From positions 492,903 through 556,902 of the forward strand of contig NZ_LMLE01000008.1 in assembly GCF_001422545.1 (NCBI RefSeq): 64,000 bases of DNA, in the 5' to 3' direction. This stretch comes from Pedobacter sp. Leaf41. Lineage in GTDB: Bacteria; Bacteroidota; Bacteroidia; Sphingobacteriales; Sphingobacteriaceae. Below are positions 8,027-17,641 of the stretch, piece after piece. Within the stretch, counting starts at the first letter, position 1; each line of letters begins with the position of its first letter. A program made the translations under genes and the position numbers. The notes beneath the pieces are model-generated. The model was not told the origin of the DNA, made no database searches, and worked only from the letters and a program-made list of their open reading frames with translations.

Positions 8027-8881
8027 ATGGATAAAAGAACCATTGATGTAGTCGTAATTTCCGATGTACATTTGGGCACCTACGGCTGTCATGCCAAAGA
8101 GCTTCTCAAGTATTTGAAAAGTATTAAACCTACAACCCTTATCCTAAACGGCGACATCATCGATATCTGGCAGTTTAGTAAAAGCTATTGGCCCGAATCG
8201 CACATGAAGGTGATCCGCAAGCTGATGAAGTTTGTATCTGAAGGGGTTCAGGTGTATTATTTAACCGGAAATCACGATGAAATGCTAAGGAAGTTTGATG
8301 GGATGGAGATGGGCAGCTTTCACCTCCAGAATAAATTGATTTTAGAGCTCGACGGTAAAAAAGCCTGGTTCTTCCATGGAGATGTTTTCGATGTGACGAT
8401 GCAACACTCTAAATGGTTAGCTAAAATGGGCGCCGTTGGCTATGATACATTGATCTTAATCAACAGCTTCGTAAACTGGATCCTCAACGCTTTTGGTCGT
8501 GAGAAAATGAGTTTCTCGAAGAAAATTAAAGCGAAGTTTAAAGATGCTGTAAAGTTTATCAACAGCTTTGAACAAACCGCTGCCGAATTGGCCATCGAGA
8601 AGGGATACAACTACGTGGTATGTGGACATATTCATCAGGCAGAAAAAAGGAATATCGCAACTGAAGATGGTCAGGTAACGTATCTGAACAGTGGTGACTG
8701 GGTTGAAAGCTTAACTGCTTTAGAGTATCAAGATCAAAGTTGGACCATTTTTAAATACAATCATATAGATTTTATCAAAGATGAATTAGATGAGGGGATC
8801 TTATCAGATGCTGAAGATTTAAAAAGTAAACTCGATGTAAACATACTTTTACAACATATTAAGTATGAAATTGCTCAATAA
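8027..8881 (+). CDS. UDP-2,3-diacylglucosamine diphosphatase-like metallophosphoesterase
   Basis: This 284-residue calcineurin-like phosphoesterase carries the complete metal-binding set: SDVHLGT (13-19), GDIIDIW, GNHDE (about 81-85), HGDVFD and the late GHIHQAE (about 203-209). The closest functional class is LpxH-type UDP-2,3-diacylglucosamine hydrolase, which acts in lipid A synthesis at the inner membrane. Bacteroidota have several LpxH-like paralogues, so it may not be the lipid A enzyme. It is followed after 20 bases by a glycosyltransferase, a pairing that suggests a joint envelope role. Confidence 0.8.
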   Translation: MDKRTIDVVVISDVHLGTYGCHAKELLKYLKSIKPTTLILNGDIIDIWQFSKSYWPESHMKVIRKLMKFVSEGVQVYYLTGNHDEMLRKFDGMEMGSFHLQNKLILELDGKKAWFFHGDVFDVTMQHSKWLAKMGAVGYDTLILINSFVNWILNAFGREKMSFSKKIKAKFKDAVKFINSFEQTAAELAIEKGYNYVVCGHIHQAEKRNIATEDGQVTYLNSGDWVESLTALEYQDQSWTIFKYNHIDFIKDELDEGILSDAEDLKSKLDVNILLQHIKYEIAQ

Positions 8882-8901
8882 TTTTAGATATTCGGGCACA
8901 A

Positions 8902-9891
8902 ATGAAAATACTTTACGCAATTCAGGGAACAGGAAACGGTCACATTAGCAGGGCGAGGGAAATTATTCCATTGCTTCAAAAATATGGCGAACTCGATATT
9001 TTAGTGAGCGGGACACAGGCTGATGTTAAACTTAGCCAACCGGTGAAATATCAGTTACATGGCTTCAGCTTCATTTTTGGAAAAAAAGGTGGTGTTGATC
9101 ATTTTGCTACCTGGTTAAGCATGAATCTTTTTCGTTTCAGAAAAGACATGAAGCAATTGCCCTTGAAAGAGTATGATCTGATTGTGAACGACTTCGAGCC
9201 GGTAAGTGCCTGGGCTTGTAAACTGCAGGGAATTGACTGCGTTTCGCTTAGTCACCAGGCCGCCTTTAAATCGAAAAAAGTACCGCGACCGAGAACTTTG
9301 GATTGGGGAAAGTTGATTTTGAGCCGTTATGCGCCAACCAAATACCACATTGGATTTCACTTTGATCGATACGATACCTTTATTCATACCCCAGTAATCA
9401 GGGCTGAAATTAGGGCAATAAGAAGTGAGAATCTGGGCCACTATACTGTTTACTTACCAGCGGTTGATGATAAGAGGTTAGTTCAGTTATTTTCACAAAT
9501 TCCCCAAGTGAAATGGGAAGTTTTCTCTAAACATAGTAAAGAAGCTTACACGCACGAAAATGTTTCTGTACAGCCTGTAAATAATGAAAAGTTTAACAAA
9601 AGCCTGGCTACCTGCGAAGGTTTATTTACCGGTGGGGGTTTCGAAGGACCAGCGGAAGCACTGTATTTAAAGAAAAAGTTACTGGTAGCACCAATGCGCT
9701 TCCAGTTTGAGCAACAATGCAATGCCTATGCGCTCAAGCAATTTGGCTTGCCGGTAATCTGGGGAAGCACAAGAAATTGGTTGCCCATTGTTAAAGATTG
9801 GGTTAATAATCCGCAGAAACATGAATTTAATTTCCCTGATGAAACGGAAAAGATTATTGATGATATGGTGAAAAAATATGCGAGGGTGTAG
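8902..9891 (+). CDS. MurG-like glycosyltransferase family protein
   Basis: This 329-residue GT-B fold protein opens with MKILYAIQGTGNGHISRARE, where the GxGNGHxxR loop resembles the acceptor-binding loop of MurG-like enzymes. The C-terminal nucleotide-sugar half has FTGGGFEGPAEALYLKKKLLVAPM (spanning about residues 239-262), equivalent to the donor-binding motif of GT28/GT1 proteins. It is 20 bases behind the LpxH-like phosphatase and probably co-transcribed. Donor and acceptor are unknown. No membrane segment or signal peptide is seen. Confidence 0.75.
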   Translation: MKILYAIQGTGNGHISRAREIIPLLQKYGELDILVSGTQADVKLSQPVKYQLHGFSFIFGKKGGVDHFATWLSMNLFRFRKDMKQLPLKEYDLIVNDFEPVSAWACKLQGIDCVSLSHQAAFKSKKVPRPRTLDWGKLILSRYAPTKYHIGFHFDRYDTFIHTPVIRAEIRAIRSENLGHYTVYLPAVDDKRLVQLFSQIPQVKWEVFSKHSKEAYTHENVSVQPVNNEKFNKSLATCEGLFTGGGFEGPAEALYLKKKLLVAPMRFQFEQQCNAYALKQFGLPVIWGSTRNWLPIVKDWVNNPQKHEFNFPDETEKIIDDMVKKYARV

Positions 9892-9940
9892 TTTTTCGTC
9901 TGGAGTTCGTAGTGTTAAGTCCTTAGTCTGGGGCTAAAGG

Positions 9941-10030
9941 TTGCTCCTTGCTCATTATTCCTTACTCCTTATTCATTGCTCCTTGCTCATTATTCCTTTC
10001 TCCTTCCTCTTTCATCCTTGCTCTTTGTCC
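9941..10030 (+). repeat. Pyrimidine-rich degenerate tandem repeat
   Basis: Between two genes lies a tract of almost pure C and T on the plus strand. A 23-base segment at 9941-9963 recurs exactly at 9976-9998 (35-base period), with further decayed copies of TTGCTCCTT and TCATTATTCC to about 10030. It holds no ORF. Confidence 0.7.
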
Positions 10031-10072
10031 TTTCAGCTTTTTATCTTTACTTTGCCTACTCTTTAAAAAGGC

Positions 10073-11053
10073 ATGATTAATCAGTTTCGACAGTTAAATC
10101 CTATTAACCTCTTGTTTCTATTGGCTTACACATTTTTGATGCGTATTGCCATTTTTTATGAAACGCCAAGTCAGCTGAATTTTGATTTTTTGGAGCCTTT
10201 TGCCCGATTGTTGATCAACATTGATTTAGATAATGCATTTTCGGCTTCAGCCAATATCTTTTTCGCGGCAGTAATCGTTTTTTCACAGGCCTTAATTTTT
10301 AATAGAGTTATCAATAACCACAATTTGTTGGCTAAACCAAGCTTTTTGCCTGCATTAATGTACATCACCGGCATGAGCTTATTCATGCCCTTCATGATTT
10401 TAAGTCCTGCGTTGATCGCTAATTTCTTATTGATCTGGGTGATTGATAAATTTTTAAAATTGGGCAAGAGCGCAAATTCCATTACCACAGTTTTTGATAT
10501 CGGAATGATCATTGGCATTGGAACATTGATCTATTTCCCTTTCATGGCCATGTTGCTGATGATTTTTTTAGCGCTTTTGCTTTTTAGATCTTTTAATTGG
10601 CGGGAGTGGATTGCCGGCCTCGTTGGATTTATCACCGTGTTTTTCTTTCTTGCTGTATTTTATTATTGGCGTGATAACCTATCCTCCTTTTACCAGATCT
10701 GGAAACCTTTGGGCAATAAGTTTCCTTCTGTTTTTCAGGTGAACTATAACGATTATCTTGTACTGATTCCGGTCGCTATTATTATCGTTCTGGCATCTTT
10801 ACAACTGCGTGAAAACTTTTTCAGAAGCTTTATCAGCACACGGAAAGGATTTCAATTGCTTTTTTTTATGTTCATTGTTGCAGGTGCCAGTTTCTATTTA
10901 AAACCAAACTTCCGGATCTGGCATTTTCTACTCTGCGTACCGCCAGGATCAGTATTGCTGGCTTATTATTTTAGCAATGCGAAAAAGCGTTGGTTTTACG
11001 AAACACTCTTCGTTTTATTTGTCCTATCTATACAATACTTTCTTTTTGTTTAA
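10073..11053 (+). CDS. DUF6427 family integral membrane protein
   Basis: This 326-residue, very hydrophobic protein has about nine predicted membrane segments spread over its whole length. The start MINQFRQLNPINLLFLLAYT and the phenylalanine-rich segments match the Bacteroidota DUF6427 family. Function is unknown. No catalytic motif stands out. It stands alone between the pyrimidine repeat and coaX. Confidence 0.7.
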   Translation: MINQFRQLNPINLLFLLAYTFLMRIAIFYETPSQLNFDFLEPFARLLINIDLDNAFSASANIFFAAVIVFSQALIFNRVINNHNLLAKPSFLPALMYITGMSLFMPFMILSPALIANFLLIWVIDKFLKLGKSANSITTVFDIGMIIGIGTLIYFPFMAMLLMIFLALLLFRSFNWREWIAGLVGFITVFFFLAVFYYWRDNLSSFYQIWKPLGNKFPSVFQVNYNDYLVLIPVAIIIVLASLQLRENFFRSFISTRKGFQLLFFMFIVAGASFYLKPNFRIWHFLLCVPPGSVLLAYYFSNAKKRWFYETLFVLFVLSIQYFLFV

Positions 11054-11096
11054 CCTTTTTTAACAAAATACTAGATCAAAACTTAACAAAGATTGA

Positions 11097-11104
11097 TAGC
11101 TTTG
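11097..11104 (+). promoter_or_regulatory. Candidate -7 box for coaX
   Basis: TAGCTTTG fits TAnnTTTG and lies 93 bases before the coaX ATG. No clear -33 TTG is present. Confidence 0.4.
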
Positions 11105-11197
11105 TGGCAGGATTTTGCGATTAATGCTTTTTGGATTGTAATTCGCTTGATAGAGATAGGTAGTGTATCAAACAAATTTTCGTGTTAAAATACATAA

Positions 11198-11932
11198 ATG
11201 CATAGTTTAAGCATTGATATAGGTAATTCATCGGCGAAGGTGGCTGTTTTTGCAGGAAAAGAAATCGTTCATCATCAGCGGTTGGCTAAGCTGGGTATTT
11301 TAGATCTTGGTCAGCTGATCGACAAGTTCTCGCCCAAAAAATCAATCATCAGCAGTGTAAATCAAGAGATTGGAGCGCTGGAGGAATATCTAAAAAAACA
11401 CACTCAATACGTCCGATTTTCTGCGACCCTAACTAAAGGCGTTACGAATAGGTACGAAACACCGATAACCCTTGGATTAGATAGATGGGCAGGAATTTTA
11501 GGCGCAAATAGTTTATTCGCGAAAAATGCTTGCCTGGTGGTTGATGCCGGAACCTGTATCACTTATGATCTGCTTACCAGCAAAAAAGAATATTTTGGCG
11601 GAAGTATAAGCCCCGGGATCACCATGCGTTTTAAAGCTGTACATGAGTACACGGGGAGATTGCCTCTGATAGATTGGAGTGCAAAGGAAGCCATACCAGA
11701 AGGCAAGGATACGCAATCGGCCATAAAAAATGGTGTTTTGCAAGGAATTATAAATGAAATTGAAGGCTTTATCGCCTTAAATAATATAAAAGAAAGTGCT
11801 TTAAAGGTGATTATAACAGGCGGCGATGCTAATTTTTTGTATAAGCAATTACAAAACAGCATCTTTGCGCCTCAAATTATACAAGATCCCTATATCGTAT
11901 TAAAAGGATTAAATGAAGCTATTGCAGATTAA
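11198..11932 (+). CDS. coaX: Type III pantothenate kinase
   Basis: This 244-residue enzyme phosphorylates pantothenate, the first step of coenzyme A synthesis in the cytoplasm. It shows the ASKHA-fold signatures of CoaX: DIGNSSAKVAVF at residues 7-18, the GLDRWAGILGA segment (about 93-103), VVDAGTCITYDLL (about 111-123) and ITGGDANFLY near the C terminus. Length is normal for the family. Its stop is 1 base before the ATG of the next gene, so the outer-membrane protein and lptC genes probably share its transcript. Confidence 0.95.
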   Translation: MHSLSIDIGNSSAKVAVFAGKEIVHHQRLAKLGILDLGQLIDKFSPKKSIISSVNQEIGALEEYLKKHTQYVRFSATLTKGVTNRYETPITLGLDRWAGILGANSLFAKNACLVVDAGTCITYDLLTSKKEYFGGSISPGITMRFKAVHEYTGRLPLIDWSAKEAIPEGKDTQSAIKNGVLQGIINEIEGFIALNNIKESALKVIITGGDANFLYKQLQNSIFAPQIIQDPYIVLKGLNEAIAD

Positions 11933-11933
11933 A

Positions 11934-13226
11934 ATGTACAAAAGAATCAATTATATTGCAGCCATACTCGTTCTAGTTTGTGGTTTAGGTGCTCAAGCGC
12001 AGGTTACCACTTCATCTCCATATTCAAGGTATGGACTTGGAAATATCAAGGGTTCATTGTTGCCACAGTTAAGGGCTATGGGCGGTATTTCTACTGCAGT
12101 AAATTCTATTACAGGATTTAATAATATCAACATGCAAAATCCTGCATCGTATTCAGCCATCACTTTAACTACTATTGATGTAGGCATGAGTGCAGGCTTA
12201 ACCAGTTTAACCCGAAATAGCTTAAGCGAAACCAGTTTTAATGCTACTTTCAGCCACCTGGCATTTGCCATTCCGGTAAGTAGAAGATCGGCATTCAGTT
12301 TTGGAATCCTTCCTTATTCTGATTTAGGTTATTCTTACAGAAACAAGGTGAAAATTGATACCACCAGCGTAGATCAACTTTATGAAGGCGAAGGTGGTTT
12401 GTCAAAAGCCTATATCGGTTATGGCTATCGAATTGGCGATCACTTAAGAATTGGTGCCAATGCAGAATACATTTTTGGTAATCTTCAAACAACAAGAGCA
12501 ACTGAATATGCCCTTGCAGGTGCAATTAATGCAAAACTTCAAAATAAAAATAGCGTAGGTGGCTTAAATGTTTCCTATGGTATTCAATATGATTTTAATG
12601 TTGGCAAAAGAACATCAGTAACCTTGGGCTACTCAGGAAGTAACTCTGGTAAGTTAAATTCTAACCAAACATTTTTTGCTACCCAATACACCAGAGATGC
12701 TGCTGGTAATGAAAGTACTGCACTTGATACTTTAAATTCGGTAGATAACGGAAAATCAAACTTGACTTTACCATTAACGCACAATTTCGGGATCTCCATA
12801 AAACAAAGTGATAAATGGTTAATTGGAGCCGATTTTAGAATGAGCAAATGGGCTGCAACGAGTATCAACAATATAAATTCTGGCTTGCAGGATAGCTGGG
12901 GTGCCTCATTGGGTGGGCAATGGACACCAGATGCAACTTCATATAATAGTTATATGAAACGTATCGATTATCGTTTAGGCGTAAATTACGATAAAACCTA
13001 CATTCAGATTAATAATCAGGATATCAAACAAATGGGCGCTTCATTAGGATTTGGATTTCCATTGCCAAGCGCTAACGCAGGTTCGGCGTTCTACAAAATC
13101 AACTTCACAACAGAAGTTGGTCAGCGGGGAACGGTAAGCAATAACCTCGTAAAAGAAAAATTCATTAACTTTCATTTAGGATTTACACTTAACGATACCT
13201 GGTTCCGTAGATATAGAGTTGATTAA
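11934..13226 (+). CDS. Outer-membrane beta-barrel protein of unknown function
   Basis: This protein of 430 residues has a signal peptide (MYKRINYIAAILVLVCGLGA, cleavage likely after AQA). The mature part is dominated by alternating hydrophobic/polar beta strands, with the motifs SSPYSRYGLGNI and LRAMGGISTA near the N terminus. Such proteins in Bacteroidota are usually annotated as hypothetical or PorV/FadL-like outer-membrane proteins. The ATG at 11934 is preferred over 11913 because it gives a clean signal peptide and does not overlap coaX. Its stop overlaps the lptC start by one base (TAATG), indicating coupling with an LPS-transport gene. Confidence 0.75.
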   Translation: MYKRINYIAAILVLVCGLGAQAQVTTSSPYSRYGLGNIKGSLLPQLRAMGGISTAVNSITGFNNINMQNPASYSAITLTTIDVGMSAGLTSLTRNSLSETSFNATFSHLAFAIPVSRRSAFSFGILPYSDLGYSYRNKVKIDTTSVDQLYEGEGGLSKAYIGYGYRIGDHLRIGANAEYIFGNLQTTRATEYALAGAINAKLQNKNSVGGLNVSYGIQYDFNVGKRTSVTLGYSGSNSGKLNSNQTFFATQYTRDAAGNESTALDTLNSVDNGKSNLTLPLTHNFGISIKQSDKWLIGADFRMSKWAATSINNINSGLQDSWGASLGGQWTPDATSYNSYMKRIDYRLGVNYDKTYIQINNQDIKQMGASLGFGFPLPSANAGSAFYKINFTTEVGQRGTVSNNLVKEKFINFHLGFTLNDTWFRRYRVD

Positions 13227-13798
13227 TGAAACCGCAAACTTTTTTCTTTTGTTTAATGCTGGGGATGCCATTATTTTTGGCATCCTGTGGAGATGACGAC
13301 CTGAAAAAAGCAAATCCGGTTGCCATTAACAAAATTACTTTTTCCAGAGACAGAACTATTGGCGTAGAAGTAATATACAGCGACTCCGCTCGTGTAAAAG
13401 CCAAAGGAAATGCGCCAGTTATGGACAAGGTTACCCCATCAGAGGGTGCAATCTATCAGGAAATGCCCAAAGGGGTAAATATCGACTTTTTCAATCCAAA
13501 CGGAACCATTGATGGAAACCTCGTTTGTGATTACGCCATTCGCAAGGATCAGGATAAAAAGACGGAGTTTAGAAAAAATGTAGTTGTTAAAAATAGCAAG
13601 GGCGATACTTTTTCTTCCCAGGAGTTGATTTGGGATGAAATAAAGAAAATTTTCTACTCTACACAACGTGTTTACGTAAAAGGCGCCGACGGTAGCGAAG
13701 GCAATGGCATCAACTTCGAGGCTCCGCAGGATTTCAGTACCTATTCAATGGAAACCGGAAGTGGCGATCTAAATATGAAGGAAGGCATAGCGCCATAA
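13226..13798 (+). CDS. lptC: LPS export ABC transporter periplasmic protein LptC
   Basis: This 190-residue lipoprotein has the lipobox FLASC, with Cys21 as the lipidated residue. A beta-jellyroll body follows: an early strand region with SDSARVKAKGNAP, then GNLVCDYAIRKDQDKKTEFR and SSQELIWDEIKKIFYSTQ, the typical OstA/LptC repeats. LptC passes LPS from the LptBFG exporter to LptA. The Bacteroidota form is lipidated rather than membrane-spanning, as here. It is coupled to the upstream outer-membrane protein gene. Confidence 0.85.
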   Translation: MKPQTFFFCLMLGMPLFLASCGDDDLKKANPVAINKITFSRDRTIGVEVIYSDSARVKAKGNAPVMDKVTPSEGAIYQEMPKGVNIDFFNPNGTIDGNLVCDYAIRKDQDKKTEFRKNVVVKNSKGDTFSSQELIWDEIKKIFYSTQRVYVKGADGSEGNGINFEAPQDFSTYSMETGSGDLNMKEGIAP

Positions 13799-13807
13799 AT
13801 AATGATT

Positions 13808-13912
13808 AAATTTTGAATGAAAGAATGATGGAATGTGAATCGATTTAATTTGCTTTACCATTTCCTGATTTTCGTGCATTCTCTCATCAATCCATCACTC
13901 ATTCTATAATTT
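13808..13912. repeat. Imperfect inverted repeat between lptC and ppiD
   Basis: The left arm (13808-13832) and the right arm (13891-13912) share GATGGA / TCCATC, GAATGA / TCATTC and AAATT / AATTT blocks with small indels. Together they could form a long interrupted hairpin. It may act as a terminator for lptC or be a decayed palindromic element. No gene is seen between 13799 and 14033. Confidence 0.4.
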
Positions 13913-14033
13913 TGGCGGTTCTATTTCCCTAAATATTAAACACTTGATAAATAAAATTTTGTGTTTCCTTTTTTAAGGCAAATTTGTATCTTGCGCCCTC
14001 TTAAAAAAAACTAAATAAATTTATAATTACAAT

Positions 14034-16121
14034 ATGGGATTAATGACATTTTTGCGTAACCGTGCTGGCTATATCTTGGTCTTCGCAATCGGTTTTGCAA
14101 TTGTTGCATTTTTAGTAGGCGATGCAATTAACGTGGGTAAGCCTTTTTGGTCGGCAAATCAAAAAGTAGTGGGTACGGTTGATGGGAATGATATCAGTAT
14201 TGATGATTTTCAACCAAAAGTAGATCAGAGTTTAAATCAATACAAACAACAATTCGGCGGAAGCTTAAATCCTCAGATGACAGCTATGGCTGTTGATCAG
14301 GCCTGGAATGCTGAACTAGCTGGCGTTTTATTGAATAAAGAATATGAGCGTTTAGGTTTAACGGTTTCTGAAGATGAGTTGTTCGACTTATTGCAAGGCC
14401 AAAACCCAAGCCCAATCATCAAACAATACTTTTCAAATCCTCAAACAGGTCAGATTGATCGTGCTACTTTGATGAATTTCTTAAAATCAAAAGATGCACA
14501 GGCTTTGCAACAATCAAACATGTTGCAGCAGCAAATCAAAGAACAGTCTTTACAGGCGAAATATTCAAACTTGATCCGTAATTCGGTTTATGTAACTTCA
14601 TTAGAAGCTACAGATGAATATACCAACCGCAATAAGCTGGCTAACTTTAAATATGTGGGTTTAGATTACAGTACTGTTGCCGATGCTTCGGTGAAATTAA
14701 CTGATGCAGATTATTCAGCTTATTACGATGAGAACAAAGCTCGTTTCAATAATCCACAGGAATCTCGTTCATTCGATTATGTATCTTTCAGCATTCGCCC
14801 AACTGCAGCAGATTCTGCAGCAGTAAAAGCACAGGTTGAAAAAATTGCAGCTGATTTCAGAACTTCTAAAAATGATTCTCTTTTCGCCGCAATCAACTCT
14901 GATGTTAAGGTGCCTTATACTTACTTATCAAAAGGTAAACTAGGTGATGCAGCTTTAGATTCAGCAGTTTTTGCTTTGCCAGCGGGAAGTTATTATGGTC
15001 CGGCATTAACTGGGAATTCTTATAAACTGGTAAAGGTGATTGATACCCGTTTCTCTCCGGATTCGGTTAAAGTAAAACACATCCTTATTGATCCGGCTAA
15101 AGTTGGTGGTGAAGATAAGGCAATTAAATTAGCCGATTCGTTAAAAGGGTTAATTGCCAAAGGCGGTAACTTCGCAGAATTAGCGAAAACTTATAGCGTT
15201 GATGGTTCAAAAGATCAAGGTGGTTCTTTACCTTCTTTTACCCGTGGGCAAATGGTTCCAGAGTTTGAGAACGCAGCATTCGATGGCAAGGCTGGCGATT
15301 TGAAAGTGGTTAAATCACAGTTCGGTTACCATATCATGAGTATCGAAAGACAGATGGGTAATTCGAAAGTGGCGAAATTGGCTTATATCGAGAAAGCTTT
15401 AGGCGCAAGTAGCAAAACACAGCAAGCAGCCTATAAAGCGGCAAGCAATTTTTTAAACGATGTTAAAGGCAAAGATTTTGCGAAATATGCACAAGAGAAA
15501 GGTTTGAAAGTAGCAGTTGCCGATAAAATTAGTGCAACTCAGGGTTTCGCTGCAGGTTTAGATAATCCACGTAAATTAATTCAAGATGCTTACGCTGCAG
15601 ATAAAGGCGATGTTTTACCTGAAATCTACACCATGACCAATGAATACGTGGTAGCTCGTTTAACAGCTGTAAATCCTAAAGGTATTCTTCCATTAGAAGC
15701 GGTTAAAAAAGAAATTCAGCCGTTGGTATTAAATGAAGTTAAAGCTAAAATGCTTAAAGATAAATTGAACGCTGCCGGTAAAGCAAGTTTAGATCAAATT
15801 GCATCTAAAGTGGGTGCTCCGGTTAATCCAGTTCAAAATATTGTTTTCGCAAACCCTGTTATTCCAGGTGTTGCGCAAGAAAACAAATTGGTGGGTAGCG
15901 TATTTGGTGCACAACCAGGTAAAGTTTCTGCTCCTGTAGCTGGCGATCGTGGTGTTTATGTTTTCGTTGTGGATGGATTTACTAACCCAGCGCCGATTGC
16001 AAACATGTTTAAACAGAAGGAAAGTATGTTGTTAAGCTTAGGCCAACGTTCTGGTCAGGCGGCTTTCCAGGCTTTAATTGATCAGGCTACTATAAAAGAC
16101 AATCGCGTGAAATTCTATTAA
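14034..16121 (+). CDS. ppiD: PpiD-like periplasmic folding protein (SurA_N plus parvulin domain)
   Basis: This 695-residue protein has one N-terminal membrane anchor (about residues 12-30) and a SurA_N-type helical domain from about 45 to 230. A parvulin rotamase domain lies at about 340-440 (VKHILIDPAK, GGNFAELAKTYSVDGSKDQG, VVKSQFGYHIMSIE). A second, more degenerate domain extends to the C terminus. It matches the PpiD class: an inner-membrane-anchored chaperone that handles newly secreted proteins. A single clear PpiC domain and this length are normal for the Bacteroidota form. Whether the rotamase is active cannot be told. Confidence 0.9.
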   Translation: MGLMTFLRNRAGYILVFAIGFAIVAFLVGDAINVGKPFWSANQKVVGTVDGNDISIDDFQPKVDQSLNQYKQQFGGSLNPQMTAMAVDQAWNAELAGVLLNKEYERLGLTVSEDELFDLLQGQNPSPIIKQYFSNPQTGQIDRATLMNFLKSKDAQALQQSNMLQQQIKEQSLQAKYSNLIRNSVYVTSLEATDEYTNRNKLANFKYVGLDYSTVADASVKLTDADYSAYYDENKARFNNPQESRSFDYVSFSIRPTAADSAAVKAQVEKIAADFRTSKNDSLFAAINSDVKVPYTYLSKGKLGDAALDSAVFALPAGSYYGPALTGNSYKLVKVIDTRFSPDSVKVKHILIDPAKVGGEDKAIKLADSLKGLIAKGGNFAELAKTYSVDGSKDQGGSLPSFTRGQMVPEFENAAFDGKAGDLKVVKSQFGYHIMSIERQMGNSKVAKLAYIEKALGASSKTQQAAYKAASNFLNDVKGKDFAKYAQEKGLKVAVADKISATQGFAAGLDNPRKLIQDAYAADKGDVLPEIYTMTNEYVVARLTAVNPKGILPLEAVKKEIQPLVLNEVKAKMLKDKLNAAGKASLDQIASKVGAPVNPVQNIVFANPVIPGVAQENKLVGSVFGAQPGKVSAPVAGDRGVYVFVVDGFTNPAPIANMFKQKESMLLSLGQRSGQAAFQALIDQATIKDNRVKFY

Positions 16122-16142
16122 TTAGAAATTCCGTAAATTTGC

Positions 16143-16177
16143 AACCGTCTCCACTCATAGTGGGGACGGTTTTTTTA
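16143..16177 (+). terminator. Intrinsic terminator after ppiD
   Basis: A 12-bp stem (AACCGTCTCCAC / GTGGGGACGGTT, one G-T pair) around TCATA is followed by a T tract. It begins 22 bases after the stop codon. Confidence 0.9.
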
Positions 16178-16187
16178 TTTAGCAGCC

Positions 16188-16718
16188 ATGGAAATTCAAG
16201 AAAATATCGTTAACAAAGTAGCCAGCAGTGGTTTGATTACTTTAAACCTGGAAGATTTTTATCATAAAGGAGAAAGGGTAATCTATGATATCAAGGATAA
16301 TCTTTTTCACGGGTTAATGTTAAGGGAAAAAGATTTTAGGGCATTTATTAAAGAGCATGATTGGACCCAGTATCAAGATAAGAATGTGGGAATTGTCTGT
16401 TCTGCAGATGCCATTGTACCTACCTGGGCATATATGCTCTTAGCCAATAAGCTTCAGCCTTATGCCAATGAGGTCGTTTTTGGTGGTTTGGAAACGTTGG
16501 ATGCAGTATTGTTTGCTAAAGCGCTGGCTAAAATTGATCCACAAGATTATGCGGATGAACGCGTTGTAGTAAAAGGCTGTGGAGATATTAATGTTCCGGT
16601 TTCCGCTTATGTAGAAGTAACGAACTTGCTTACACCTGTAGTAAAAAGTATTATGTTTGGCGAGCCTTGTTCTACTGTTCCGGTGTTTAAAAGGAAAGAT
16701 AGCCCTGCCCAGCCCTAA
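16188..16718 (+). CDS. DUF2480 family protein
   Basis: This 176-residue soluble protein matches the Bacteroidota DUF2480 family in length and motifs: LNLEDFYHKGERVIYDIKD, SADAIVPTWAYMLLANKL and VVVKGCGDINVPVSAYVE, with a late MFGEPCSTVPVFKR. No function is established. The conserved Cys residues in KGCGD and GEPCST could bind a metal or be redox-active, but this is only inference. It is monocistronic between the ppiD terminator and the next gene. Confidence 0.8.
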   Translation: MEIQENIVNKVASSGLITLNLEDFYHKGERVIYDIKDNLFHGLMLREKDFRAFIKEHDWTQYQDKNVGIVCSADAIVPTWAYMLLANKLQPYANEVVFGGLETLDAVLFAKALAKIDPQDYADERVVVKGCGDINVPVSAYVEVTNLLTPVVKSIMFGEPCSTVPVFKRKDSPAQP

Positions 16719-16867
16719 CCTGCAAAAGAGGAAGCTTCATAGCTTTGTATTTTATCGCGTTTAAATAATTTTAGTTTGGTTGGCTTTTTGTATATATTTC
16801 GGATTGATGATATAGCATAACATTCTCAATCGTTATCATCATAACACACAAACGAAACGCACAGCAA

Positions 16868-17641
16868 ATGAAAAAATTAATCTTATTATTCACGATAGCC
16901 ATTGGAGCATTTAAGCTGCAGGCGCAAGAGTTGCCGCTCAAGAAGGATCCGGTTTTTCAGGAAGGAGAAACCTTACAATATAAGTTGCGATACGGCTTTA
17001 TTACGGCTGCAGAAGCAACCATCAAAGTAACCAATTCTGATTTAGTTTTTGATAATAGGCCAACTTACAAGCTTACTGTTGATGCGCAAACATCAGGAAC
17101 CTTTGATGTTTTTTATAAGATCAGAGATCATTACGATTCGTACATTGATAAAAAGGATTTGTTGCCTTATTTTTATCAGGAAAATATAAGGGAGTCAAGT
17201 TATAAGCGACAGGATAAAGCTCGGTTCAATCAGGACGGGAAAAAGATAGTATCTAACAGGGGTACTTTTACTACTCCAACTACACAGACTTTTGATTTGG
17301 TTTCCGCATATTACTTCGCAAGAAGTCTGGATATTTCTAAGCTTAAAGTTGGCGATAGTTTCAAGCTGAACTATTTCCTGCAGGATGAAGTTTCTGCTTT
17401 AGAAATTGAATATGTGGGTAAAGAAACCATTAAAAGTAAACTAGGGAACATCCGTTGTTTAAAATTTAGTCCATCCATTAAACCAGGCCGGATATTTAAA
17501 AAAGATAGCCGGCTGTATTTGTGGGTTACCGACGATGGTAACAGGGTGCCTGTAAAAGCGCAGGTAGAAATTCTAGTTGGCGCCGTAACCATGGAATTAA
17601 AATCAGCCGCAGGCTTAAAATATGCTTTAGCAAAAGAATAA
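16868..17641 (+). CDS. DUF3108 domain-containing periplasmic protein
   Basis: This 257-residue protein has a signal peptide (MKKLILLFTIAIGAFKLQAQ) and a beta-rich body. The body opens with FQEGETLQYKLRYGFITAAEA, the typical start of DUF3108. It continues with a SGTFDVFYKIRDHYDSYID strand pair and ends with VPVKAQVEILVGAVTMELK. The family is periplasmic and of unknown function. Its stop codon overlaps the next start by one base, so the DUF3108 and DUF3109 genes are translationally coupled. Confidence 0.8.
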   Translation: MKKLILLFTIAIGAFKLQAQELPLKKDPVFQEGETLQYKLRYGFITAAEATIKVTNSDLVFDNRPTYKLTVDAQTSGTFDVFYKIRDHYDSYIDKKDLLPYFYQENIRESSYKRQDKARFNQDGKKIVSNRGTFTTPTTQTFDLVSAYYFARSLDISKLKVGDSFKLNYFLQDEVSALEIEYVGKETIKSKLGNIRCLKFSPSIKPGRIFKKDSRLYLWVTDDGNRVPVKAQVEILVGAVTMELKSAAGLKYALAKE

